Positions 53,875 through 64,000 of a stretch of 64,000 bases of DNA are shown here, piece after piece. The translations under genes and the position numbers were made by a program. The notes under the pieces were generated by a model, which saw only the letters and a list, made by a program, of their open reading frames with translations, ran no database searches and was not told the origin of the DNA. Every line of letters starts with the position of its first letter. Position 1 is the stretch's first letter. Origin of the DNA: Rhipicephalus microplus (taxonomy: Eukaryota; Arthropoda; Arachnida; Ixodida; Ixodidae); NCBI RefSeq assembly GCF_043290135.1, contig NW_027464589.1, positions 6,205,001 to 6,269,000 on the forward strand, given 5' to 3'.

Positions 53875-54849
53875 CTAATACCACCTGCTATTGGAATAGC
53901 GGGCCACGTAACCAACACGATGGCAATTAAAGCAAATGGGCCCGTCATCAGCAGTCCTCCGCTCAGTGGGATTTCGAGAGCTCGCTGGGAACCTCTGGCC
54001 TTGGGTGTTGGAAACTGGCGGACGACGGTCAGTCGGTCGGGAGGGGCCGGAGGTGCACATAGATTCCAGGCCAATGTTCGAAAGCTCTTGGCGAACGATG
54101 GCATGCACTAAAGGCAACATTTGGAAGATGAACGCATAGGCACGAGAGAAAGTTGAAGCGGGAGACATAGCTTCAAGTTCTCGACGGATGGTCTTCGTGA
54201 CGTGCTCTGCAGTCAGCGGTGCCTGTGGTACAGGCATGTCTTCGCACGACCGTGTTGCTGCGGCGTTGGGAAGTCGAGCGAACTGATGCGAAATACGTCT
54301 GCTTTTGGCGGCCTCAAAACGCTGGCACTCTCGGATAATGACATCTACTGTGTCACAGTCTTTGCAAATTAGCAAATTGAAAGAGTCTTCAGCAATGCCT
54401 TTTAGTATGTGCGCTTTTTTATCGGACTCCCCCATGCCGTAGTCTGCTTTGCGGCAAAGGGCGAGCAGGTCCTGTATGTAAGACAGGTAAGACTCCGATG
54501 ACGTTTGAGCGCAAGATGCCAGCTCCTTCTTGGCCGCTGTTTTCCTGCCAGTGGATTTACCGAACTGTCCACGCATCTTTTCTTTGCACGCATGCGAGCT
54601 GCCAATTTCCGCTTCGTGGTTCTCAAACCACATTTTGGCTGTCCCATTTAGGTAAAATAGAGTGTTTGCCAGCATGAGCATTCCGTCCCAGCGATAATTC
54701 CTGCTTGTTCGCTCGTACAGCGGCAACCATTTTTCAATATTGACGTTGTCAGTCCTGCAGAACATGCCAGATTCTTTCAGCTTGGACAGAACAACTGTCG
54801 TTGTTGAGGTGGCCGCTGCGGGAGCTGGAGCCGGACGGTCTTGTGCCAT
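53875..54849 (-). pseudogene. Gypsy-4 Gag with decayed zinc knuckle
   Basis: I chose ATG 54847-54849 (MAQDRPAPA), because upstream codons fall in the LTR leader. The capsid has NIEKWLPLYERTSRNYRW, ANTLFYLNGTAKMWFENHE and KKAHILKGIAEDSFNLL. The knuckle reads CFNCHRVGYVARYSN: the His and last Cys of CX2CX4HX4C are Tyr and Ser, so zinc binding is probably lost. The frame runs on to a stop at 53875-53877. It packages RNA in the intact family. Confidence 0.75.
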
Positions 54850-54914
54850 CGTGGAAGAAACCAAGCGTCTGCCGCTGCGTAGCTCCGCCTTGTTATCCGG
54901 CACCACCACCAAAA

Positions 54915-55085
54915 TTTCACGGGGTGAGAGTAGGCAGAGGATAGAAATATATTTAGCGATTGTAGACGGAGTACACAGTGTCCTTGAACTAAGATGGCGG
55001 AGTGGGAACCACACACGAGCTTTTGTTCAATCGTCATCTTCATCTCGTTTATGGTGCCGTTGTTGATGTTAATGATGACTTGTAT
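54915..55085 (-). repeat. 5' LTR of Gypsy-4
   Basis: Partner of the 45304 copy. It is followed on the minus strand by TTTTGGTGGTGGTGCCGGAT, whose TGG start fits a primer-binding site. Confidence 0.8.
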
Positions 55086-55131
55086 AAATATGTGAATTTA
55101 AATGTAGGAGTGTCAGTCAGCACCACCTGTA
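55086..55131 (-). repeat. Satellite remnant at the right edge
   Basis: Reverse-orientation unit sequence (ATGTGAATTTAAATGTAGG, then GTCAGTCAGCACCACC) continues for only ~45 bp past the Gypsy-4 LTR before unrelated DNA begins. Confidence 0.75.
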
Positions 55132-55219
55132 GCCCTACTGAAACGTTCCGTATGAAATCTTACGGAAAACATATGGACTCCGTAACATTTCGTTATGCTA
55201 CATACGGAAAAAATATGGA

Positions 55220-55530
55220 GTTCTATGGAAATATACGGATGTTGTATGGCATTTATGGAAGGCTTCTTATGGAGTATATGGAAGGATAAGGAAATTGTAT
55301 GGCGTATACGGAACGCTTTTTATGGAGTATACGGAAGGATAAGAAAAATGTATGGCATATATGGAAGGCTTTTTATGGAGTATATGGAAGGATAAGGAAG
55401 TTTTATGGCGTGGATGGAGTGAGCTTTATGGAAAATATGGAAGGATAAGGAAACTTATGGAGCATACGGAGAGTTCATTATGGAAGATATGGAAGGATAA
55501 GGAAAGTGTATGGAGTGTACAGAAGCTTTC
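55220..55530 (+). repeat. 53-bp minisatellite
   Basis: About six copies with TTATGGAGTATATGGAAGG and ATAAGGAAA, repeating at about 55268, 55320, 55373, 55425 and 55479. The unit itself is built of TATGGA words. Open frames here are by-products. Confidence 0.8.
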
Positions 55531-57225
55531 ATAAGGAAAATGCAGAATGTAAGGTCTTACAGAAATATACAGATTTTGTAAGGTGCTTAAGAAAATGTGC
55601 AATAGTGCATGAAAGGCATGTGGATTGTTGCAAAAATGTGGAAACTCTACAGTTGTTGTCACATTTTCAGCAGGAAATCCGAGCTCTATAAAGTTATAAA
55701 TGAATGCACAGTGACATATATAGTACAAAAGAATAACGCGGGCTAGTCTGTGTTGTAAGTTACCGCTGTTCGCCCTTTTCAAGAATGAATACAACTTCTG
55801 CAGATGACCAGGTGCTAAAGTCTGTCACACGGAAAATGTGTCATTCACAAGGAATGACAATAACTGTCATTTTACTTGCATGCTGTCAGACGAAAACAAA
55901 ACAAGCAAAAAAAGCATAACTTCAAGGGCTCGTTTTTTGGTAGAAACAATAATATTGAGAACTAAATTCAATGTGAATGAACTTGTCAATATTAGTGAAT
56001 TTGTTCTCATTAACATTGGCAAAGAGAAATGTCATTTTAAAATATCGACCATGAGCTTAGCTCTCCTGAGCACCGACAAAAGAAATGAAAATTTATGAAA
56101 ACTAATTGCATGTAGCCTAAAAATAATTTTTTATTTATAGTATGTGCTCCTACAATAAAAATACAGCTATACACAACTTGCCACAGCTTCACGACAGAAA
56201 CGAGGTAGGGGCAGAGGGAGTGGTCAGCAAAATAATTAGGTATGAGAGCACAACTGATATGTACGGACACATAATGGTGCTTATCATTGATGCTCGGATG
56301 GTCGTGTATAGAGCTGGGTCGTTTTGAGATTTTCAAAAGCATTGTTTCAGACCACCATGCAGATTAAGCTTCAATTGTAGTGCTACATAAGACACAACTT
56401 ATGGGCCAGCTATAATGAATAAGAAGATTATAGGTTAAACAAATGCTTTAAAATATATCATATCATGGCTGCATGGACGCATACAAGCTATGTAAAGCGC
56501 AATAAAGTGAGGACGCATGAGCTTCTCTTGATGCTTCAGTTCTACATAGATGCTTCAACTGTGCTGCAAAGAAATTTAACCAATGTCTGTGTGTGCAAAA
56601 TTGACCATTTTAAACTATCTATATAAATATATAAAATTCCTACTGCGAGTTAAGCTAAATAGCACTCCATAACTCTTCCTTTTTTAAGGGCAATTTTTCC
56701 AACAATCAACACTATTCATTTTCTGTCTCATGATTTCGTGCCCGCAATTCTGGGTTTGGCTCGATCACAATTGTGCAGCCCTTATTTTGGAGGTATCAAA
56801 AAACATCAACCAAAATATATTTTGGAACTGCTTCTCGGTGATATTGCCTTCCCTCAACTGCCACAGCTTGAGATGAGTCTTATAGCAAGTCTAGCGCATA
56901 CCTAGGGCCTACCCTTGAAGAAACTGGTCCGGCTGTGAAATGCTCAGTTTTTTCTCAAATAAATTTTTTGGTTTGAGTTTTCTCACGTCTCGAGTCCCTT
57001 CACAATAGCAGACCCAATGTTCCCCTTAGTCCTTAATTTTGTTATATTATGAAATAAAGAAAACAATTATTAATGAAAATAAAAATACTAATAACTGTTG
57101 TGCAAAAAACACAGTCCCACATACGTACTTGAACGCAATATTGCTTTTATTTTGTTTTAGAACCTAAGGCAATAGAAAAGATAGCAGTGTAATAAAAACG
57201 TTGAAAAAAAACAAAAAAAATTAGA
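55531..57225. other. No gene seen; one satellite scrap
   Basis: AT-rich DNA. At about 55918-55975 AAGGGCTCGTTTTTTGG and AATAATATTGAGAACTAA match the reverse satellite unit, so the array once extended or was copied here. No supported coding frame. Confidence 0.45.
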
Positions 57226-57320
57226 TTTGGTGGGACTCGAACCTGCACCACTTAGGTATGCCCGCGTACGTGAACTGAGGGCGTTTGCTTGCTAAACTAT
57301 TCGCACTAAAGACTGCAAGT
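57226..57320 (-). other. tRNA-like remnant
   Basis: On the minus strand a B-box-like GGTTCGAGTCCCACC follows an A-box-like TAGTTTAGCAAGC at tRNA spacing. The T stem and acceptor do not pair well, so it is a pseudo-tRNA or SINE head. Confidence 0.35.
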
Positions 57321-58117
57321 GGGTTTAAGTTATGTATATAAATTTGCTTTTTACACGTTATGTGTTGGCATATTTATGTACGATATGCGATCGTATCTAT
57401 TGTTGTGTGCATATGTTTTGTGATTGTATATACGTCACATGCTTTTCGCATGTCTTTCAACTATAGATTGCTGCCCCGCCGCGGATGAAAACAAGTATTT
57501 TTACACCCACACACAAGCTTGAGCAGTTGAAGGTTGTTTCCCGGGGCTCTCTTGCAATTGAGTCGGCCACCACAGGGAATTAGAGTGATACGCCATTAAT
57601 CCCTGCATCTAGCTGTATTCCACTTAGTAGCTCTATCGCTTTATGTCAAATCGAGCGCGGGGCGCGACGCTATTGCGCACGACCATGCCTCGCGTAGTGG
57701 CGACATCAGCTGATTCCGCCGGCCGGCTTGCTTCGATTTGCTTCAGAGCAAAGAAATGTCATACCTTGAAAGATTGCGTACTGCACTATGTCAAAATGTT
57801 ATTGCTTTGTAGTCACCCTATGATTCATTGAGAATGGATAACTCTGATATGACTACTATAGAGCTTTGCGTCGGCGACACGCACCGAATGTGAAACCGCA
57901 CTACGTCTGTCGTAGAAGCAGTAGGAGGCTGTCGTCTGCTAGAACAAAAACAAAACAAAGACCTGCGAAAATATTCATAAGTTGTAACTTGTTTTTTGAA
58001 TAACCGTTTATCACTTTTAAAGTTATTTTAACAGATAAAATACTTTTTTTTCAGTTTATAGCAGCGACAGATGTTTTTTTTATTTTCCTCACACAGATAT
58101 CCAAGTCAAATCCATTC
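57321..58117. other. No gene seen
   Basis: Mixed AT-rich DNA with a short CpG-rich patch near 57640-57730. No supported frame. Confidence 0.4.
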
Positions 58118-58996
58118 ACAGCTAAAGCCACATGGACAAGGTTCCTTTTGGCGTTGCATAAGTGGTTGCCAGACTGGAAGGATGGTTGTTGCCAGACTGC
58201 CGCTAAATTTGGCTGAAAATTATTCTTCTGTAGTTGTGGCTTTTCCGTAAAAGTTTGGTGCTATCCGCGGTGCATTTTGCGAGTGCATGAGCGACGTTGG
58301 CCCTTTTAATTAACGGAACGAACTGAGCCTAGCTGAAGTCGAGCGCGGCGCTGCCGTGTAATTAAGAGGCCGTTTTAATTCCGTTTTAATTAACGGGATG
58401 AACCGCGCATTAGAGAATTCGTTTTATTTACGGAATGAACCGCGCCTAGCAGAAGTCGAGCGTGGAGCAGCCGTGCAATTAAGAGGCCAATTTAATTAAC
58501 GGAATAAACCGCGCCTAGCAGAAGTCGAGGTGCATTCTCTTGCTGTGTGCGCAGCTGTGCGATTAAGATATCGCGTCTCAGTATTAGGGATGACGGGGAA
58601 AACTGAATGGAGTCGCAGGAGGTGATGCGCGGCCCCCCTCCCCCTTACTTTTTTTTTCCTCTCACCTGATCGTGTCGCGTCGACCGCGCGCTACGACGGG
58701 GGACGCTACGCTTCCCCTAGCTGAGTCAGCACAAGACATATCGTTCGGACTCGTATATACATGTGATAAATAAGCGTTCCAAGGCTGGTTAATGGGGGTA
58801 TGTCGGATATGCTACAGCTATGTACGCCTGGACTTGCGAAATGCATCGCGGATAGCACCAAACTCTTAGGGAGAAGCCACAACTACAAAAAAAAACATTT
58901 TCAGCCAAATTTAGCGGCAGTCTGACAACAACCACCCCAAAGTCTGGCAACAAATTTATGCAACGCCAAAAGGAACCTTGCCAGCCACATGTTGTT
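58118..58996. repeat. Foldback structure with ~155-bp inverted arms
   Basis: The left arm (about 58118-58280) and right arm (about 58846-58996) are reverse complements over shared blocks including GGTTCCTTTTGGCGTTGCAT, CTGCCGCTAAATTTGGCTGA, TAGTTGTGGCTT and GTTTGGTGCTATCCGCG. The centre holds tandem copies at 58302-58530. It could be a foldback or non-autonomous DNA transposon. No target duplication was recognised. Confidence 0.65.
58302..58530 (+). repeat. Tandem copies of TTAATTAACGGAA unit
   Basis: Two units of about 69 bp and a partial third share TTTAATTAACGGAA, GAACCGCGCCTAGC, GAAGTCGAGCG and CAATTAAGAGGCC. A further partial copy lies near 58373-58420. Confidence 0.6.
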
Positions 58997-59480
58997 TGTC
59001 TTCTTTGTTTTCGTGGGCATGCCGTGTCGGTGCGTCTCTCACGTGTTTGCACTGCTACACACGAGAGCACGAAATGTTAAATTTACGCAAGGAAGCGCCG
59101 TTCCTCGTTCGTGTGATGTGCTAAGATTGCGCCCTATTCCCGCGGTTGTTCGAGTGCGGATCAAGTGTGAGTCGTCCAAGGAATCGGCGGGTTGGGCGGG
59201 CGCTCGAAGGACTCCGAGGTGACGGCTGACGCCTGTGGTCGCTTCCCCAGGACAGTGTGAAAGAAACTAAAGGTAAGGGGGACACTTTTTTATGTAGACC
59301 AAGTATGCCACTCAGTGCAAGTGTGTGTTGCTGCACTCGAACGAGGCGTCGTAAAACGGCAACCTTACGCGCCTTTGCGAGTGCGGTTGCCGATTCGCTT
59401 TGACAACGCTAACGCCAGCAGAGCCATGGCGCATCGGCGCGGCCTTACTGGAGCTAATTCGAGACAACTGCGGCAACATG
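58997..59480 (+). promoter_or_regulatory. CpG-rich, possible promoter/first exon
   Basis: A local CpG-rich block in otherwise AT-rich DNA. A strong donor-like AAAG/GTAAGGGG lies near 59272 and a small ATG frame near 59426. This is what a 5' exon with its promoter often looks like, but no protein is recognised. Confidence 0.3.
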
Positions 59481-62152
59481 CATGTGTATAGTGATCGATT
59501 TTTTTATATGTGCAATGTAGTAAGGAAGACGCACACGGCGCTTGCTACGTTGTTGATTAAACGAAGCCTGCAGTGCCATTTGATGCAAAGCAGCGTTTTG
59601 TTTACGTTCGCAGGTGATACAATTTGTAACTTGGCTCGATTCACCTAGCCAACCGCCTAAGTGGGTTGATTAGCATACGTTCTCGGTAGAGCGTTATTAT
59701 GCTCCTAAACAGTGGCGTGTGCTTGTTGAAAGATATAATGTGTGTGCCTAGTGTAGAGAGAGAGAGGTGTTCGTGCAATCTGCATGTGTACCTGCAAGAC
59801 GCCTTTGCTTGTAACTAATAATGTACCGGCCAGCACCTACATTGTACGCCTGACTTTGAAGAAAACTTGCATGCACAATGTGAGATTTTGTAATCTGCCA
59901 GAGTTGCTTTTTATAAAATAATACACTGCCAGCATGTTCAAAATATGTTTCGCTGCTGTGTGGCAGGGGTGCGGTTATCACGCTGTTGTGTAGTTGCTGA
60001 TGCAAGCACTTATAGTTTTGATGCGTTAATATTTCTCATCTAACTCATCAGGTCTTTGGCTGTTTCAGCACAAACAAGGCAAGGAGAGAAGGAAGACGGG
60101 TAATGACAGGACCAGTGCCGACTTTTGTTTGCAGGAGAATACCCATGTTGGTGTATTTATTGTGACAGCCTTTCTGTGTTGCTTTTTTGCCCAATTTATG
60201 CAACAACACAGTTGTCAGCAGTATGAGAGAGAACACTGAAATTAGCTTTTAAAGATCATGTTGACTAAATGCCTAGTAATTCACAGCACGAAGTAACAAC
60301 AAAAGACATCAGTATGATCAATGTGGACGAGTACAGTCTTGCATCTAAAAAATATATTGTGCAAAATGTTGCCTAAGTAAGAAACCTCTCTATGTTTGCA
60401 AATAGTGTGACGTCACTTCGAGCACCGTGCCAGCCATTCCCTAACTCTGTGCAAGGGCTGGTTGGCAAGAAAGTTGTTTGTGACGTTCCTGATAGACCAC
60501 TGAGATTTATGCGATTCTAAACCTGTAGCCTAATATATACGTAATCTTTTGTGCAGTTACATCGCTGCATCTGACACCTACAACTTATTTGCATATTTAA
60601 ATTGCTCCCTTAGGACCTAACACACAAACTTGTTGTTTGCATTGTCACTTCATGAATATCGAGCGGTAAAGGTACTGAGTATATGTGAAACAAGAATCTC
60701 TGCTTATTACATGAAGACATATGAGGCCTTCGATAAAACGAGTTATACCTTTATTGGGCTTGCGTAGTCGTCGGGGCGATTCATACATGCAGCTTCAGCA
60801 AATGGTATCTTCCAGCCCGGTGACCATGCAATTTTTTTCTGCACACAGCGCAAACACCGAGATGTACCCACTCGCAGATGGTCGCATAGAGTGCATATTT
60901 ACCTTGACTAAAATGTCGAATCGAGTTTTTTCATCGACCGGTCCCTGCCATGAGTGCTAACGTCTTCGCAAACAAGACAAATTGTTATTGACACTGCACA
61001 CACCACACACAATATTCTCAGTTGAACCGATATTCTCAATACCTTTCAATGCACACTACATGCCGCAATCAACAGTGCACATTTTTGAAGACTACGCCTC
61101 TGTTCCTCGCACAGGCCACCACTTGTGTTCACTTCTTCAAGATAAACAGACAGCGTGGCAAATATTTTACCACACAGCTAGATGTTTGCTGACACATGCT
61201 ACAGCTAATGTCAACATTGTAACGTGAAGTGTAAGCTTTGAAAAATTAAAACTTGCCCCAAACACCGCACGACTGTACCGGGCTGAGCCACCAGCGGGAG
61301 TGTTTTTCCAGCCACACCTTTTACATGTGCCAGTGACATCATGCTGTGACGTACCTCGGTAGGGGCCTATCGCTGCATACTTTATGTGAATGAGGGTCCT
61401 GTTAGTGAAAGCAGGCATTGTTGATTTCGTAACTTGTTCATTCTCAACTGGACCTTCATTTGCACGAGTTGTCTGACTGATATTCAGGCGAACTTTTGTG
61501 CAATAAATTATACAGTTGGCAGTCTGTGCTTGCCCCATACTGTTATTACTGGTGTTTCTTGTTGTTACTTTACACTGCTCATTACTGCTCACCTACAGAA
61601 ACTAGCCTATCTTGCCGCTGTTTTGGACAAGATGCAGCTGGCAAGTGCGATAGTGTTCATAACTATAAATTCTCAAGCAAAAATTATCGTTTCATATTCA
61701 GTTAGTTGCATTCATATCAGTACATTATAAGAAATCATTGATTAAACATGAATCCGTGTTCCTTCACATAATGCTCACAACATTTATATCAAATTGAATG
61801 GTGTTTATAAAAAACATGAGTTTTAGCTGAACTTCATGCTCTTTTCTCGAACAGCTGACAAAACGCTATTGCTTGCTTACTTGCCATGAATTGGACTGTG
61901 TTTGAAATACATTGCAATTCTTCACCAAACTGCCAGTGCACTTCACATCGGGGGAACATATATTAACCATGGATTGATTAATTTAGAACGGAAAGAAAGA
62001 AGCGGCAGGCCGGGATACTTGATATTGGCATCCGTTTTGCTATCCAGCACAATATCATGCAAACTTCCTATAGAGTGGTTATGCGTCTTGCATGTGTGTC
62101 TGTAAACCAAGAACATTGGATAGAACTATATTTATCTTACAAATGGTTGCAG
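59481..62152. other. No gene supported
   Basis: AT-rich DNA compatible with an intron. Several short frames, none with recognisable motifs or paired splice signals that I would defend. Confidence 0.4.
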
Positions 62153-62262
62153 GACTGTGGAGGCTGTAGGGCTGCTTAGGAATGGTGGAATCCCTGGACA
62201 TGTGTTCAACCTTGCTGCATCAGCTCCTTGGTGTTTTCACGGCATCTTTACAGATGTGTTGG
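62153..62262 (+). CDS. Candidate internal exon of an unidentified gene
   Basis: 110 bp between an acceptor (ATGGTTGCAG) and a donor (GTGAGTAA). One frame is open throughout and reads TVEAVGLLRNGGIPGHVFNL, followed by AASAPWCFHGIFTDVLG. The composition is protein-like and the splice signals are good. TVEAV...GHVFN has a loose likeness to short-chain dehydrogenase segments, too weak to name. No neighbouring exon was identified; the CpG-rich block at 59 kb on the same strand could be its 5' end. Confidence 0.35.
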
Positions 62263-64000
62263 GTGAGTAAAGCATGCAGGTTTCAACACAAGGAAAAGTA
62301 TAATATGGCAGCACCTCTTGTTCGTGCCTTACATCCCAAGTATATGGAATATTTATCTTGCACCTTGTGACCTGTAATTTTTCAAGATACACTTCTTTTT
62401 GCTTTATATTTGAGTCATCGTGCTTCGACAGCAATGTATTTGTGTTTGACAGCAAGTGTTCTTGAACAAATAACTGATCTCAATAATGACAAAACACCCT
62501 TCATACTTGGTCCTTAGCATAAGCTAGCACATATCTGCAGCAGATTCAATTATTCATTTTTTGCTGGGATGATAATGGGCAAGTGTCAAAGGCAAGTGCA
62601 GATTGGAGTGGTCGGTGACGACTGTTTAGGCTCTGCCATATTGCTCTGCAACCAGAGTTACTTGTGGCCACATATACAATGAAGCCACATGATGACGTGC
62701 ATTCTAAATGAGATTACCATATCACATTTCACTGCATCTCAGTATGTGCCAAACAAATGCAGATATCATTAGCTTGCCACTATAAAGGGATCCTAAACCA
62801 ACACAAGGTTGAAATTTAGTCGTGGTGTTGCAGCTCTGTATGACTCTACAATGGATGCATAGCCGTGATAATTTGTCTATATGTTGTCGCAATAGTAATG
62901 TTATACACATTGTACGATACAGAAGAGGTCCTCGCTTATTTCGCTTTTTTTCGCTATGCTTCTTTCTTGTCTCTTCTTGCCATGTGCTCCTCCTCACTGT
63001 ACAAGGAGCAAGAGCAGTGGGCACACAAACACGTATTTAAAAAAATGTTGTAAGGTGAGCACTGAGAAGCTGAACGCTTCCAAAAGGCTCAAAGAGGTAA
63101 AGGTATTGTTTCTAGCTACTTTTTGGGCACCCATAGCTAGTTGTGCTGCTGCAGTTAAAAATAAGTTAAATGTGAAAAATTAATTGGAGGTGGTTTGGCA
63201 CCCATAATTGCAGTTACATACAGAACTAGGTTTCAATGCGTAAGCAAAATCTGTTCACTCTAAATCAATCCTAATGATATCTGAAATTCGGGAAATATTC
63301 ACAGAAAAGCTCAGGAAAAGGCTAAGTGGTTGCCCCTTGAACGTGAAGAAGATACCCTTCTTCTAAAAGGTCAATAGACAGTCTAGTAGTCTCGATATTA
63401 CATGCACTATAAAATATTCTGGTGTGGTGCTTTTCATGCATGTTATAATGAGAGGGGTTTTTAATAGAACTGTTGTCACTTTGCCCTGCATTGCTGAAAT
63501 TGTTCATTTAGTTATAATACATGAATCACTTTATGCCTTTTGATTTTATACAAATGGTTTGCTTAACCAGTCGGTTTAACTTGATTTGAATAAAATCATA
63601 AATGCTCCAAAAGTTTTTTTACTATACAGCAGGTTTTTTTTTTAAAATTACGCAACCATTGATGTGAACGCAGTTGGTGGCGTGCTTGATTAATCTTTCA
63701 CTATCACCACTCTAACTACACCTGCTACAGTGCATAGTGTGACAAAAGTAATGGTACCTAACATTACTAGCAGCATACACTTTTATGTCTCAAAATGTGT
63801 TAAAAAGCTTGGTAAAAATGAAGTGTACGTTTTTTTTGCTCCAACTAAATATTCTGGTCTACTAAAAGTAGCTACCGCTCTTTTAAGGTCCTCAAAGTAT
63901 TAGGTGTTCAAAAGAAAAATCAATGCCATATACTTTCTTTGTCAGCCTACTCACCACTCTAACAATGAGAATTACCCGACAACTTTACCCAGTAAATTAT
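62263..64000. other. No gene supported
   Basis: AT-rich DNA with homopolymer runs. If 62153-62262 is an exon this would be intron or downstream sequence. Confidence 0.4.

Larger units (their letters stand above)
45304..55085 (-). mobile_element. Ty3/Gypsy element split by a CR1-type element (Gypsy-4)
   Basis: LTRs at 45304-45476 and 54915-55085. Satellite unit sequence continues across (TTTATAT left, ATATGTGAATTT right, so a short ATAT duplication is likely). Gag and protease (53224-54849) are separated from RT, RNase H and integrase (45480-48578) by the 4.6-kb CR1-type insertion at 48592-53217. Without the insertion the element would be about 5.1 kb. Confidence 0.85.

Noticed and set aside
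55195..55534. Repetitive peptide frames rich in W, Y and G
   Set aside because: They are translations of the 53-bp minisatellite.
57226..57320. Functional tRNA gene on the minus strand
   Set aside because: A and B boxes are present, but the T stem and acceptor do not pair properly.
60048..60240. Possible retroelement fragment near GACAGGACCAGTGCCG
   Set aside because: It sounded familiar as a tick repeat, but no boundaries, motifs or second copy were found in the window.

Overview
The window looks like a repeat-dense, gene-poor stretch of a hard-tick (Ixodida) chromosome. The main evidence is a tRNA-derived SINE of the type common in ixodid ticks (recognisable 'ggtttaacgtcccaaaacc' body and 'ccgcggcgggg' end), CR1-type and Ty3/Gypsy-type retrotransposons with tick-like sequence, and spliced, AT-rich non-coding DNA. 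The species call is inference from remembered repeat families, not a database search. I found no bacterial-style operons, CRISPR arrays or rRNA.

Layout. 1-5 kb: a GACTCA-rich repeat in two copies, then the last three exons of a MULE/SWIM-type transposase-like gene that is now broken by one stop and one frameshift. 5-9.7 kb: SINE pieces, an internally deleted Gypsy relic with two short LTRs, a 100-bp hairpin, and a tandem repeat. 9.7-12.9 kb: a Gypsy pol with six premature stops and no frameshift, split by a SINE. 12.9-55.1 kb: one large satellite domain built of ~450-bp units, each carrying a tRNA-like cloverleaf. Units run forward up to ~36.95 kb and reverse after it. Five retrotransposons sit in the satellite: (i) a Gypsy with integrase upstream of reverse transcriptase (Gmr1-like order, SCAN-like gag) at 16.4-22.5 kb; (ii) a CR1-type element with a 2A peptide at 23.1-27.4 kb; (iii) a Gypsy with 170-bp LTRs at 28.1-33.7 kb; (iv) a non-LTR element with an SGNH-esterase ORF1 at 38.2-43.1 kb; (v) a Gypsy at 45.3-55.1 kb that itself contains a second 2A-bearing CR1-type element at 48.6-53.2 kb. 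55-64 kb: a 53-bp minisatellite, AT-rich DNA, a foldback repeat, a CpG-rich promoter-like block and one candidate host exon.

How it fits together. Satellite sequence resumes at the matching point of the unit on both sides of each of the five elements, so the elements landed in a pre-existing array. Nesting gives a relative order: satellite, then Gypsy v, then the CR1-type element inside it; and Gypsy pol at 9.7 kb, then its SINE. Every retrotransposon here carries stops or frameshifts, so none looks autonomous now. The points most worth following are the Gmr1-like domain order in a tick, the tRNA-bearing satellite, and two separate 2A-containing non-LTR elements whose start codons lie inside tandem 5' monomers.
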